Below, one piece after another: positions 1 to 8,623 of a stretch of DNA of 19,208 nt. The position numbers and the translations under genes are program-made. Source of the DNA: Arachidicoccus sp050436765 (GTDB lineage: Bacteria; Bacteroidota; Bacteroidia; Chitinophagales; Chitinophagaceae); contig NZ_JBNQGD010000287.1 in NCBI RefSeq assembly GCF_050436765.1, forward strand, positions 1 to 19,208. The letters are read 5' to 3'. The notes beneath the pieces are model-generated. The model was not told the DNA's origin and ran no database searches. It saw only the letters and a list, made by a program, of their open reading frames with translations. Within the stretch, counting starts at the first letter, position 1. The number at the start of each line of letters is the position of its first letter.

Positions 1-7
1 GTGGGGA

Positions 8-1012
8 TTAAAGTCCTAAAAAACCGCTCTTTTTAAGGGTTGTAGTTCCTTCACCAATTTTGTATCCATTGTTGTAAATTTCAACCAGATAACTACCTGT
101 TTGATAATGACCATCGCCTTGACTCCAGTCAAAAGAAACGTTTTGCTTTTGACCTTGTGTATAATTGATGCTTTTCATGTTGGTATAAACTCTTTGACCA
201 TCTTCTCTTGTTTGAAAGGTGCCACTGCCTTGAGATGGGATAGAAACTACGCGACCGTTTGGCGCAGTAACAATGATATACAAATCTTTTGGTCCACTTG
301 GAGCTACTCGGTTTTCATCAATCACAAAGCTTACATGAAGTAAGTCTGCTTTTTTTGCTCGAGTAGTTTGTTGCTCTTTTCCTCCTTTAACTTTTACAGC
401 CTCAATGGAAATATTAGAAGCGTGTAAGGTAGATGCTTCATCTAAAATATGGTTCTTTTCGGTAGCGGTCGCTGTTAGACTATCGGATATTTTGGAGTTT
501 TTTGCGACAAGGGTATCTCTTTGGGTTGAAAGGGTATGATTGCTATCTGTCAAAACTGCGTTCTGCTTTGTGAGGGTTGCTACCTGCGCAAACAAGTTGT
601 TGACCTTACCATTCAACTCATCAATTAGCGCCTTGGCTTTTGTTAGATCACCATTGTCTCTTTTGCGAATAGCTTCAATTTTTTCCTTAAGTTGATCAAT
701 TTCTGACTTTTGTTGCGCCAGTGCACCCTGCAATTGTGTATTGCTGCCGGTGAGAGAATCCATTCTGTTTAACGCATCATTATATTCTAATTGAATAGCA
801 TTTTTTGCAGAATCGGACGTTTGCGCTTGTAATTGAAGTCCTGCAAACTCTTGATGAGACCTGCTTTTATCGTAAATGATATAGGCCCAAGTAACCAAAA
901 GCGCCGCAATCAGAATACCCCAGATCAGTTTTTGCTTATTGCCATTTGGTGTTTTTTGATCTGGCATTTCCGGTTTATCGGGGTTAACAGACGGGTAGTT
1001 TGTGTTTGTCAT
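8..1012 (-). CDS. Membrane-anchored coiled-coil protein with C-terminal beta domain, unknown function
   Basis: 334 aa, complete, ATG start and TAA stop. Three parts are visible. Residues 1-28 are a polar, Pro/Asn-rich N-terminus. Residues 29-47 form one hydrophobic segment (KLIWGILIAALLVTWAYII), with no signal-peptidase site, so it looks like a membrane anchor. Residues about 55-198 are rich in Gln, Lys, Asn, Leu and Ser with heptad-like spacing, as in a long coiled coil. Residues about 203-330 contain alternating beta-type segments and read like an Ig-like or beta-sandwich domain. With the N-terminus inside, the coil and beta domain would sit in the periplasm. Similar coiled-coil/beta proteins of unknown function occur in Bacteroidota, but I cannot name a family. 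It stands alone: the next intact gene on this strand, alaS, starts far upstream, with a decayed plus-strand gene between them. A structural or cell-envelope role is only inference. Confidence 0.8.
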   Translation of the reverse strand: MTNTNYPSVNPDKPEMPDQKTPNGNKQKLIWGILIAALLVTWAYIIYDKSRSHQEFAGLQLQAQTSDSAKNAIQLEYNDALNRMDSLTGSNTQLQGALAQQKSEIDQLKEKIEAIRKRDNGDLTKAKALIDELNGKVNNLFAQVATLTKQNAVLTDSNHTLSTQRDTLVAKNSKISDSLTATATEKNHILDEASTLHASNISIEAVKVKGGKEQQTTRAKKADLLHVSFVIDENRVAPSGPKDLYIIVTAPNGRVVSIPSQGSGTFQTREDGQRVYTNMKSINYTQGQKQNVSFDWSQGDGHYQTGSYLVEIYNNGYKIGEGTTTLKKSGFLGL

Positions 1013-1092
1013 TTAATTTGTTTTTTGTCTTTAAGAAAAGAAACATCTATGAATAAAGCAAATTTTCTGTTTATGGTTTGCTATTTATAGAT

Positions 1093-1737
1093 ATGGAAAT
1101 GGTCCCTTATTTTCAAAATTTTAATCAATTGCTGGAAAATTGGTAGTGACTATTTTTCGACAAATCGCGAAAACTATGCCAGAAGATTCTATCCCTGCTG
1201 CTTTATATACCCAAAAGGTGGTTCTACTCTTTAACGGTGCCAAAACTATCTGTATATCATTTGGTTATATTTGCGAAAATGAACAAAAAATATTCCTCTT
1301 TAATGCAAAAAATGTTACCTGAGGGGCCGAAAAACCTTTGTAGAACTCTTTATTGAAGTTGTAAAGGCCTTTTAGTAAAGGAATAAAGATTTCCAATCGG
1401 TTGTCAAAATATCTTTAGAGGTCGATATTTTTCCGAATCTTGGCGGCAAAATAGGTTTGATATCCTAAAGCGTTGAAATTTTGGTGATTATAAGCAAATG
1501 CTTAGGATCTGATGACGGGTGTACTGAATATAATATGATGGCATCAATAGGAGATACTTCTGGAATAACCAGTGACGATTATTTGAATATAAAGATTTGC
1601 CACCCGCCCTACTAGTGAATGGCTGTTGCTGCAAACATTCGTTTGTGTTTGTTACAACGGCCTATTTTAAATCCCGAAATTATTATTTTGGCTAAGGAGT
1701 TTAACGGGAAGAAAGAAGACAGTGTCGTTTTCACTTA
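1093..1737 (+). pseudogene. Heavily decayed protein-coding gene, family not recognised
   Basis: No single frame is open, but protein-like segments follow one another on the plus strand. Frame 1 reads MEMVPYFQNFNQLLENW (1093-1143). Frame 2 covers about 1142-1231, including NRENYARRFYPCCFIYPKGG. Frame 3 covers about 1230-1321, including NGAKTICISFGYICENEQ. Frame 2 again runs from about 1325 to 1737, including FVELFIEVVKAF, DIFPNLGGKIGLIS, GDTSGITSDDYLNIKICHPP and PILNPEIIILAKEFNGKKED. The last part is broken by stops at 1373-1378, 1466-1468 and 1613-1618. Joined, the pieces give roughly 210 residues with normal composition, so several frameshifts and stops have hit one former gene. Its real start may lie a little upstream: a short open stretch from the ATG at 1049 reads MNKANFLFMVCYL. 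The trace stops at the 3' end of alaS. I do not recognise the family. The frame joins are my reading. Confidence 0.6.
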
Positions 1738-4353
1738 TCAAACCAGTCCTCTGACAGCCTCAATTACTTTGTCTAAATTGGAAGCATCTTGTCCACCGGC
1801 CGATGCAAGTGTCTTTTGTCCACCACCACCACCTTTGATGAGGGGTGCCACTTGCTGCTTAATTATATTACCGGCGTCTAAATCTTTTTCTTTGGCTAAA
1901 TTGTCATCAATTAAAACGACAACATTCGCTTTGCCAGCAATGTTTGCGGTAAGTACGACCAAATAATTTTGTAGTTGATGCTTCAATTCAAAACAAACCT
2001 TTTTTAAGGCATCGGCTGAATTTACTTCTATATTTTGCCCGATAAATTGAACACCATGTATGGATTCAACTTTTGAGATAATTGTTTTTGAAATCTGAGT
2101 CAGTTCTTTGGCTTCATACGATTCTATTTTTTTCTCTAAAACAGATTTGTCCTCCAATAATTTTTCAATTGCTTTTATTGGATCTTTAGATCTTAATAAT
2201 TCTGAAACTTGTTTATTTTCTTCAATTTTATTAAAAACATGTCGAATTGCCGCGCCACCAGTAATCGCCTCAATTCTACGAACGCCGGCAGCTACCGCAC
2301 TTTCAGAGATAATGTTGAACATGCCAATCATGCCGGTATGGGTAATATGCGTACCGCCACATAGTTCAACGGAGAAATTGGGGTCGATAGTTACTACACG
2401 AACGATATTGCCATATTTTTCGCCAAACAACGCCATTGCACCTAGTTTCATCGCTTCTTCTTTGGGCATTTCTTTGATGATGACAGAAATATTTTCCCTT
2501 ATTTTTTCGTTCACCAAAAGTTCTATTTTGCGCAATTCTTCGTCGGTAATTTTTGCAAAATGCGAAACATCGAAACGTAATATTTCACTGTTTACCAAAG
2601 AGCCTTTTTGATTCACGTGCATGCCTAGCACTTCTTTCAAGGCAGCATGCAGCAAATGTGTAGCGGTGTGATTGTAGGTTGTATGCAAGCGTTTTGCTGC
2701 ATCTACTTTTGCGGTAACCTCGCCTGTCATGTCAGCCGATAACTTATCGGTAAAATGAATAATCTCACCGTTTTCTTTTTTAGTGTCGGTAATATTTAAT
2801 TCTTCATTATTAACAATTAATATCCCGGTATCACCTACCTGACCACCACTTTCGGCATAAAAAGGTGTTTGCTCTAATACGATTTGATATTGCGTTTTGT
2901 TCTTCGATTTTACTTTGCGGTATTTTACTACTTTGGTATAGACCAATAGATCCTCATAACCCACAAAAGAAGTTGCGGGTACTTCATTTACAGAAACCCA
3001 ATCTTCCGTATCTACCAGTGTTGCTGCTCGGGAGCGGGTTTTTTGCTGTTGCATTTCGGCTTCAAAGCCTGCTTCATCTATTTGTAAATTATTTTCAGCA
3101 GCAATTAACCTAGTTAAATCAATTGGAAATCCGAAAGTATCATACAATTCAAAAGATTCTTTGCCTTGGATGGTTCCTAATAATTTTTCTTTTGAAATAA
3201 TTTCCTCTATTTTTTTCAGCCCCTTTTCTAATGTTCTCAAAAATGCTTCCTCTTCTTCTTTAATCACTTTTGTCACAAAGTCTTTTTGTGCATTTAACTC
3301 CGAAAAAACATTTTCAAATTGTTTAGCAATAATGGGAATCAACTGAAACAACAAAGGTTTTTTAAAATCTAAATAAGAATAATAATAACGCACAGCACGG
3401 CGCAAAATACGGCGTATTACATAACCCGCGCCCGTATTGGAAGGCAACTGCCCATCTGCTATAGCAAAGGCAATTGCGCGGATATGATCTGCCAAAACAC
3501 GAAAGGCCACCGCTTCACGGCTGTCGCTAAAATCGTACTTTTTACCAGTTATTTTTTCTATCCCAGCAATTGTTCCAGTAAATACATCGGTGTCATAATT
3601 GGAGGTTTTGTTTTGCAGCACACGTACTAGGCGCTCAAAACCCATTCCGGTATCAACATGTTTTGCCGGAAGACTCTGCAAACTTCCATCTTTTAACCGA
3701 TTAAATTCCATAAAAACGTTGTTCCAAATTTCGATCACCTGAGGATGGTCGGCGTTGATTAACGTTTTGCCGTCAACCTGCTTTCTTTCTTCTTCCGAAC
3801 GGCAATCTACGTGTAGTTCCGAGCAGGGACCACAGGGACCTACATCGCCCATTTCCCAAAAATTGTCTTTTTTGTTTCCCTTTAAAATGCGGTCTTCCGT
3901 TATCCATTTTTTCCACTCATCATAAGCTTCCCGGTCAAAAGGCAGCCCCTCTTTTTCATCTCCTTCAAAAACGGTAACATAGAGTTTGTCTTTATCAATT
4001 TTTAAAACCTCTGTTAACAATTCCCAACTCCAGGCAATAGCTTCCTTTTTAAAATAATCGCCAAAACTCCAATTACCCAGCATTTCAAACATGGTATGAT
4101 GATAGGTATCTACCCCAACTTCTTCCAAATCGTTGTGTTTACCACTTACGCGTAAACATTTTTGCGTATCGGCGACACGACGGTGTTCTGCTTTTTTATT
4201 TCCCAAAAAATAATCTTTAAACTGATTCATTCCTGCGTTGGTAAAAAGCAGGGTCGGATCGTTTTTAATTACAATGGGGGCAGAAGGTACAATAGTGTGG
4301 CCTTTTGATTGAAAGAAATCAAGAAATGTTTGTCGTATTTGTGCAGAAGTCAT
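1738..4353 (-). CDS. alaS: Alanine--tRNA ligase
   Basis: 871 aa, the usual full length for bacterial AlaRS. It charges tRNA-Ala with alanine in the cytoplasm. The class II catalytic core is at the N-terminus: motif 1 region with LLFTNAGMNQFKDYF (35-49), motif 2 region HHTMFEMLGNWSFGDYF (85-101), GPCGPCSE (172-179), and motif 3 with GMGFERL (236-242) and the NTGAGYVIRRILRRAVRYY stretch (306-324). The editing domain, which removes mischarged Ser and Gly, has the zinc ligands HTATH (H562, H566) and CGGTH (C665, H669). The C-Ala domain ends with a glycine-rich segment (841-854) that packs against the tRNA elbow. No key residue is missing. It is transcribed alone from the ATG at 4353; I see no clear promoter box directly upstream. 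Its stop (TGA, 1738-1740) abuts the decayed plus-strand gene. Confidence 0.98.
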   Translation of the reverse strand: MTSAQIRQTFLDFFQSKGHTIVPSAPIVIKNDPTLLFTNAGMNQFKDYFLGNKKAEHRRVADTQKCLRVSGKHNDLEEVGVDTYHHTMFEMLGNWSFGDYFKKEAIAWSWELLTEVLKIDKDKLYVTVFEGDEKEGLPFDREAYDEWKKWITEDRILKGNKKDNFWEMGDVGPCGPCSELHVDCRSEEERKQVDGKTLINADHPQVIEIWNNVFMEFNRLKDGSLQSLPAKHVDTGMGFERLVRVLQNKTSNYDTDVFTGTIAGIEKITGKKYDFSDSREAVAFRVLADHIRAIAFAIADGQLPSNTGAGYVIRRILRRAVRYYYSYLDFKKPLLFQLIPIIAKQFENVFSELNAQKDFVTKVIKEEEEAFLRTLEKGLKKIEEIISKEKLLGTIQGKESFELYDTFGFPIDLTRLIAAENNLQIDEAGFEAEMQQQKTRSRAATLVDTEDWVSVNEVPATSFVGYEDLLVYTKVVKYRKVKSKNKTQYQIVLEQTPFYAESGGQVGDTGILIVNNEELNITDTKKENGEIIHFTDKLSADMTGEVTAKVDAAKRLHTTYNHTATHLLHAALKEVLGMHVNQKGSLVNSEILRFDVSHFAKITDEELRKIELLVNEKIRENISVIIKEMPKEEAMKLGAMALFGEKYGNIVRVVTIDPNFSVELCGGTHITHTGMIGMFNIISESAVAAGVRRIEAITGGAAIRHVFNKIEENKQVSELLRSKDPIKAIEKLLEDKSVLEKKIESYEAKELTQISKTIISKVESIHGVQFIGQNIEVNSADALKKVCFELKHQLQNYLVVLTANIAGKANVVVLIDDNLAKEKDLDAGNIIKQQVAPLIKGGGGGQKTLASAGGQDASNLDKVIEAVRGLV

Positions 4354-4572
4354 TAACCGATTTTTTATGCGGCGAAGTTAAATATGATTTATGATTTATG
4401 GTCTTTGAATTAGGATTTTATCAGAAATGGATTTTAAGCCACCGAAATGAATATATTTAAAGGCTTATTTATGAGGTCAATCCTACAAATTCGTTAAAAA
4501 GGATAAGCCTGGGTATGTCTTTAGAAAAAAATAATTACTCAGCAAGAATTGCTCAAACCACTTTTAAAGCGT

Positions 4573-4600
4573 CATTTAATCTCCGTTGGCAGATTAAATG
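4573..4600. repeat. Perfect inverted repeat (10-bp stem, 8-nt loop)
   Basis: CATTTAATCT and AGATTAAATG are exact reverse complements around the loop CCGTTGGC. A T-G wobble could add one pair. No T-run follows on either strand, so it is not a standard intrinsic terminator. It lies about 220 bases upstream of alaS and 240 upstream of aroK. Role unknown; an operator or the remains of a mobile repeat are both possible. Confidence 0.6.
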
Positions 4601-4819
4601 GGGATATTAAACAAATAATTCAGGCTACTGTGTCAACAACTCAGATTTTAAAATTGAGGTGTCTGGGCCTGATTTGAACTGTTGTTTACTCTCCTATCCG
4701 CCAGGTTGCCCACCTTTGGATACTTTTAGGGTTCAAAAGTTAAAGCTAACATCTTCTTAGCCTATTTCGCATTCTGCCTAAAAATAAAAATAGTAGTCAA
4801 AGGACTTCATATTAATTTG

Positions 4820-4827
4820 TACTTTTG
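4820..4827 (+). promoter_or_regulatory. Bacteroidota -7 promoter box for the aroK operon
   Basis: TACTTTTG matches the TAnnTTTG consensus exactly. No clear TTG -33 element is found 17-23 bases upstream. Transcription would start around 4833-4836, leaving almost no leader for an ATG at 4838 and about 15 bases for the ATG at 4850, which favours the second start. Confidence 0.5.
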
Positions 4828-4837
4828 AGACCTTTGA

Positions 4838-5356
4838 ATGGAAGTTATGGCAAAAATTTTTTTAGTTGGAATGATGGGTGTGGGTAAAAGCCACTGGTCA
4901 GAAAAGTGGGCGCGCAAATTAAAAACAGGTCATTACGATTTGGACAGTTTGATAGAAAATATAGAAGAAAAGACGATCCCCGAAATCTTTGCAGAAAATG
5001 GCGAAAATTATTTTAGAAAGGCAGAGGCGAAAATACTGCGCTGGTTTGGCGAGAAAAAATCTTTTGTATTGGCCACCGGCGGCGGCGCGGCTTGTTTTGA
5101 AAAAAACATGGAATGGATGAACAAAAACGGCATCACTATCTGGCTGGATGAACCTTTAGAGATTTTAGTCGGCCGCTTGAAATTAGGCAAGAAAAACAGA
5201 CCATTAATAAAAGATTTGTCAGACCGAGAGCTTCATTCATTTTTAGAAAAAAAGTTAAAAGAGCGTGCGTCGTTTTATGATCAATCCCAATACCGTTTAA
5301 CCGGAAAAGAAATTTCCAATAAAAGTTTAGAAAAAATAATAGAGGAAAATGAATAA
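4838..5356 (+). CDS. aroK: Shikimate kinase
   Basis: 172 aa from the first ATG (4838), or 168 aa from the ATG at 4850 (MAKIFLVGMMG), which fits the family better: shikimate kinases usually start a few residues before the P-loop, and the promoter box lies very close. It phosphorylates shikimate with ATP, the fifth step towards chorismate, in the cytosol. Using the longer numbering, it has the P-loop GMMGVGKS (11-18), the substrate-binding DLD (34-36), an Arg in the ENYFRKAE stretch (R60), the GGG of the shikimate site (81-83), the lid Arg in KKNRPLI (R121) and a late Arg in KERASFYDQ (R143). The residue after the P-loop Ser is His rather than the usual Thr, a mild divergence. The stop overlaps the next gene by 8 bases, so the two are translationally coupled. 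Confidence 0.93.
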   Translation: MEVMAKIFLVGMMGVGKSHWSEKWARKLKTGHYDLDSLIENIEEKTIPEIFAENGENYFRKAEAKILRWFGEKKSFVLATGGGAACFEKNMEWMNKNGITIWLDEPLEILVGRLKLGKKNRPLIKDLSDRELHSFLEKKLKERASFYDQSQYRLTGKEISNKSLEKIIEENE

Positions 5357-5762
5357 ACCATTTATACAAATCGCTGCACTTTTAGGTGCACTCGCCGTTA
5401 TATTGGGGGCTTTTGCTGCGCATGGATTGAAGGCGAAAGTTACTGCTGATGCTTTGCAGGTTTTTGAAACGGGGGTTCGTTACCAAATGTATCACGTATT
5501 TGCACTTGCACTGACCGGAATTGTATTTGCCCATGCTAAAGCTAAAACAGCACGCGCTGCTGGCAATCTTTTTATTGCAGGGATCATTTTATTCAGCGGC
5601 TCTTTGTACGCGCTTACATTCGCTGTAAATGCCGGAAATGTTGGATTGGAGAAGATAGGCATCGTTACACCGATTGGAGGATTGTGCCTTATTCTTGGTT
5701 GGATTATGCTAGCAATCTCATTAAGGAACTCCAAATCGTCAAGCAAAGCACATCTTTCTTAA
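5349..5762 (+). CDS. DUF423 (YgdD-type) small membrane protein
   Basis: 137 aa. Four hydrophobic segments are visible: about 5-24 (with the GAFAAHGLK signature at its end), 47-64, 74-95 and 102-124. The signature, the length and the four-segment layout match DUF423/YgdD inner-membrane proteins, whose function is not established. The YQMYHVFALAL stretch in segment 2 is also typical of the family. The ATG at 5349 lies inside the end of aroK (8-base overlap) with GAGGA just before it, so it is the second gene of the aroK-DUF423-dnaG operon. dnaG follows after 12 bases. The position is not informative about its job, since aroK and dnaG belong to different pathways. Confidence 0.9.
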   Translation: MNKPFIQIAALLGALAVILGAFAAHGLKAKVTADALQVFETGVRYQMYHVFALALTGIVFAHAKAKTARAAGNLFIAGIILFSGSLYALTFAVNAGNVGLEKIGIVTPIGGLCLILGWIMLAISLRNSKSSSKAHLS

Positions 5763-5774
5763 TTCATACCTCAC

Positions 5775-7688
5775 GTGATTAGCCCCCAAACCATAGAACA
5801 AATTACCAACCGCATCGATGTGGTCGATGTGGTGGGAGAGTTCGTGAAACTTAAAAAACGCGGCACAAATTATCTTGGGCTCTGCCCTTTTCATGGAGAA
5901 AAAAGCCCTTCTTTTACGGTATCGCCGACTAAAGAAATTTATAAATGTTTTGGTTGTGGCAAAAGCGGGAACGCCATTACTTTTTTGATGGAACATGAAA
6001 AGTACAACTATGTAGAAGCACTACGTTGGTTGGCTAATCGCTATGGCATTGAAGTGGAAGAAACAGAGATGAGCGATGAAGCGAAACAACATGTACAAGT
6101 TGCCGATAGCCTCTACATTATCAATGGTTTTGCGCAGAAATTTTTTGCGCAGCAATTATTTGATACGGAGGAGGGAAAAAACATTGCACTTACTTATTTG
6201 CACGAACGGGGTTTTAATAATGCTATTATCGAGAAATTTGGTATTGGTTATTCACCGGATATACGCGACATTTTTTCTAAGGCGGCTGTCAAAAACCAGT
6301 ATAACACGGAGTTGCTTTTGCGAGCCGGTTTGGTCAGAAGCTATCACGACGAGTTACAAGATAATTATCGAGGTCGTATTATTTTTCCTATTCACAATAA
6401 TTCGGGAAAGGTCATTGGTTTTGGTGCACGTATTATTGGCAAAAATGATAAAGCACCTAAATACATCAATACACCGGAGAATGAACTTTATGTAAAAAGT
6501 AAAATTCTCTATGGATCTTATTTTGCAAGGCATTCTATTGACAAGAATAATGAGTGTCTTTTGGTGGAGGGGTATACCGATGTTGTAAGTTTAGTGCAGG
6601 CAGGTGTAGAGAATGTGGTGGCAAGTGGAGGTACATCACTTACCGTTGAACAGCTAAGATTAATAAAAAAATATACAGACAACCTTACGATTATTTATGA
6701 TGGTGATAGTGCCGGGGTGAAAGCTGCTTTACGTGGGTTGGATATGGCATTAGAAGAAAGTTTGAATGTGCGGCTCGTACTGATTCCTGATAATGAAGAT
6801 CCTGATAGTTATGTAAAAAAAATAGGTGCCACGGCCTTTCAGAAATTTGTAGCTGAAAATAAAAAAGATTTCATTCTTTTTCAGTTAGAGATAATGTTGA
6901 AAGATGCAGGCAGTGATATCAACAGGAAAAATGAAGTGGTTAACCGTGTTGCCGATTCGTTGAGTAAAATCAGCAAAGCAGAAGACTTTACCAAGCAACA
7001 GGAATATATCAAACAATGCGCAGCCCTACTAAAAATTGATGAAGGTGGTCTTACGACGCTGGTTAATAAATATAAACGTGATAGTCTTTCAAAGTTTGAA
7101 AAAAATCAGGCATTTAAAGAACAGGCATCGGAGCAACAAGCCATAGAGCAACCCGAAATCTTTGTACCACTTACTGACGAGCTGCAGGAGCGAAATATAT
7201 TGCGCGTTTTGTTGGAATATGGTCTAAAACAGTGGGATGAGGAGCAATGTATTGCCGATTATATTTTCACAGAATTAGATGCATTTCCTTTTGACAACAA
7301 AGAAAACGAGCAGTTGTTGGAATTATACAGAACCCAATATTATCAGGGCTTACAGCCTACAACTAAAACATTGCTTTATAATACGGCAGAAAAAATACGC
7401 GAAATGGTTGTTTCCATCACGATGTCCCAGTATGAACTGAGCCGTCGTTGGGACGAAGTAATGGAGAATATGCATATACTTGATCGTGATACATCCCACA
7501 AAGATGCTGAACTGAGTATGATCTATTTCAAACTTAGAAAAATAAAAAAGATGTTTGAACAAACTCAAATAGAACTTGAACAAACATCTGCTTTTGAAGA
7601 TCAACTACGATTGTTGGAAGTGCATAAGCACCTGAAAACTGCCGAAAAAGAATTGACTGAGCAGTTGGGCGCTGTTATTTTAAAATGA
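5775..7688 (+). CDS. dnaG: DNA primase
   Basis: 637 aa, normal length. It makes RNA primers for the replication fork together with the DnaB helicase. The N-terminal CHC2 zinc-binding domain has C37, H40, C58 and C61 (CPFH, CFGC). The catalytic TOPRIM domain has E265 (LLVEGYTDVV) and the DGDSAG motif with D309 and D311. The strongly conserved region around residues 224-250 (NDKAPKYINTPE, then KSKILYG) is present. The last 200 residues, polar and predicted helical, correspond to the helicase-interacting C-terminus. The start is GTG (5775-5777): MISPQTIEQI is the standard DnaG opening and no ATG is better placed. It is the last gene of the operon. Its 3' end faces fabD with only 16 bases between them, leaving no room for a separate strong terminator. 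Confidence 0.98.
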   Translation: MISPQTIEQITNRIDVVDVVGEFVKLKKRGTNYLGLCPFHGEKSPSFTVSPTKEIYKCFGCGKSGNAITFLMEHEKYNYVEALRWLANRYGIEVEETEMSDEAKQHVQVADSLYIINGFAQKFFAQQLFDTEEGKNIALTYLHERGFNNAIIEKFGIGYSPDIRDIFSKAAVKNQYNTELLLRAGLVRSYHDELQDNYRGRIIFPIHNNSGKVIGFGARIIGKNDKAPKYINTPENELYVKSKILYGSYFARHSIDKNNECLLVEGYTDVVSLVQAGVENVVASGGTSLTVEQLRLIKKYTDNLTIIYDGDSAGVKAALRGLDMALEESLNVRLVLIPDNEDPDSYVKKIGATAFQKFVAENKKDFILFQLEIMLKDAGSDINRKNEVVNRVADSLSKISKAEDFTKQQEYIKQCAALLKIDEGGLTTLVNKYKRDSLSKFEKNQAFKEQASEQQAIEQPEIFVPLTDELQERNILRVLLEYGLKQWDEEQCIADYIFTELDAFPFDNKENEQLLELYRTQYYQGLQPTTKTLLYNTAEKIREMVVSITMSQYELSRRWDEVMENMHILDRDTSHKDAELSMIYFKLRKIKKMFEQTQIELEQTSAFEDQLRLLEVHKHLKTAEKELTEQLGAVILK

Positions 7689-7704
7689 CGTTTCCTAATT
7701 AAAA

Positions 7705-8595
7705 TTAATTTACCCCTCCTACCGTTACCTCTTTATTTATCTTTAAAATTAGTCCCTGTAAAACTTTTCCCGGCCCGCATTCTGTAAAGTTTGTACCGCC
7801 ATCTGCAATCATCGATTGTACACTTTGTGTCCATTTTACAGCACCTGTTAACTGTGCAATTAAATTCTTTTTAATTTCATTTGGGTGGCTTATTGCGGCA
7901 GCTATTACATTTTGATAAACCGGTGCAGATGGAGCGTGGAATACAGTAGACTCAATAGCTGCGGCCAATTCTGCTTTTGCCGGTTCCATTAACGGAGAAT
8001 GGAATGCGCCGCCTACAGGCAAAACTAAAGCACGTTTCGCTCCGGCAGCTTTCATTGCTTCACAGGCTACTTCGATACCTTTTAGAGAGCCGCTAATTAC
8101 CAATTGTCCGGGGCAATTATAATTTGCTGCGACCACGACTTCCCCGGTTTTATTTTGAACTTCCGCACATATCTCTTCTACTTTTTCGTCTGCAAGCGCT
8201 AATACGGCAGCCATTGTAGAAGGGTGTATTTCGCAGGCTTTTTGCATAGCTTGTGCACGAATGCTTACCAGTTTTAAAGCATCCTCGAAAGATAAAGTGT
8301 TATTAGCTACAAGCGCAGAAAATTCTCCAAGAGAATGCCCTGCGACCATGTCGGGTGCGGTATTTTCCAATGTCTTGAATGCGATTACAGAATGTAGAAA
8401 AACGGCGGGTTGCGTTACGTTTGTTTGTTTTAATGCGTCATCTGTTCCCTCAAACATTATGTCAGTAATACGAAAGCCAAGGATATCGTTCGCTTGTTCA
8501 AATAAATTCTTGGCATTGGCGTTTTCTTCATATAGTTTTTTGCCCATTCCGCTGAATTGCGCGCCCTGGCCGGGAAATACGTAAGCGTGTTTCAT
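7705..8595 (-). CDS. fabD: Malonyl-CoA:ACP transacylase
   Basis: 296 aa, the usual size. It moves malonyl groups from CoA to acyl-carrier protein, supplying extender units for fatty-acid synthesis. It begins with the family's FPGQGAQ. The nucleophile lies in GHSLG (S88), the CoA/ACP-side Arg in SIRAQAMQ (R113), and the catalytic His in GGAFHSPLM (H199). The TQPAVFLHS and GxVLQGL segments are also typical. It starts 28 bases after folE and reads in the same direction, so it is probably the last gene of the pterin operon. Other fab genes are not in the window. Nothing is missing. Confidence 0.97.
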   Translation of the reverse strand: MKHAYVFPGQGAQFSGMGKKLYEENANAKNLFEQANDILGFRITDIMFEGTDDALKQTNVTQPAVFLHSVIAFKTLENTAPDMVAGHSLGEFSALVANNTLSFEDALKLVSIRAQAMQKACEIHPSTMAAVLALADEKVEEICAEVQNKTGEVVVAANYNCPGQLVISGSLKGIEVACEAMKAAGAKRALVLPVGGAFHSPLMEPAKAELAAAIESTVFHAPSAPVYQNVIAAAISHPNEIKKNLIAQLTGAVKWTQSVQSMIADGGTNFTECGPGKVLQGLILKINKEVTVGGVN

Positions 8596-8623
8596 AGTTT
8601 ATATTAAGGTATTGTTTAGAAGA

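Larger units (their letters stand above)
4354..4837. other. Intergenic stretch without a supported gene
   Basis: About 480 bases between the divergently transcribed alaS and aroK. All frames are broken by frequent stops and I find no protein-like run longer than about 25 residues. It holds one perfect stem-loop (4573-4600) and the aroK promoter box (4820-4827). Around 4655-4715 the minus strand has a faint T-arm-like string (GTTCAAATC) that does not fold into a full tRNA. It may be an eroded gene, but nothing here proves that. Confidence 0.6.

Noticed and set aside
1140..1322. Open 60-codon plus-strand frame
   Set aside because: Only one segment of the decayed gene 1093-1737; it has no promoter and the neighbouring frames continue the same former protein.
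1619..1966. Open 115-codon plus-strand frame starting MAVAANIRL
   Set aside because: Its first 40 codons belong to the decayed gene; the rest is the reverse strand of the alaS C-terminus.
4655..4715. tRNA-like string on the minus strand (GTTCAAATC followed by a CACC end, with GGTGGGC upstream)
   Set aside because: The stretch is under 60 bases, has no anticodon arm, and its possible acceptor pairs do not form a seven-base stem. It may be chance or a tRNA remnant, so it is not called.
7678..7704. Terminator between the convergent dnaG and fabD genes
   Set aside because: Only short AT palindromes (such as ATTTTAAAAT) are present, with no GC-containing stem.
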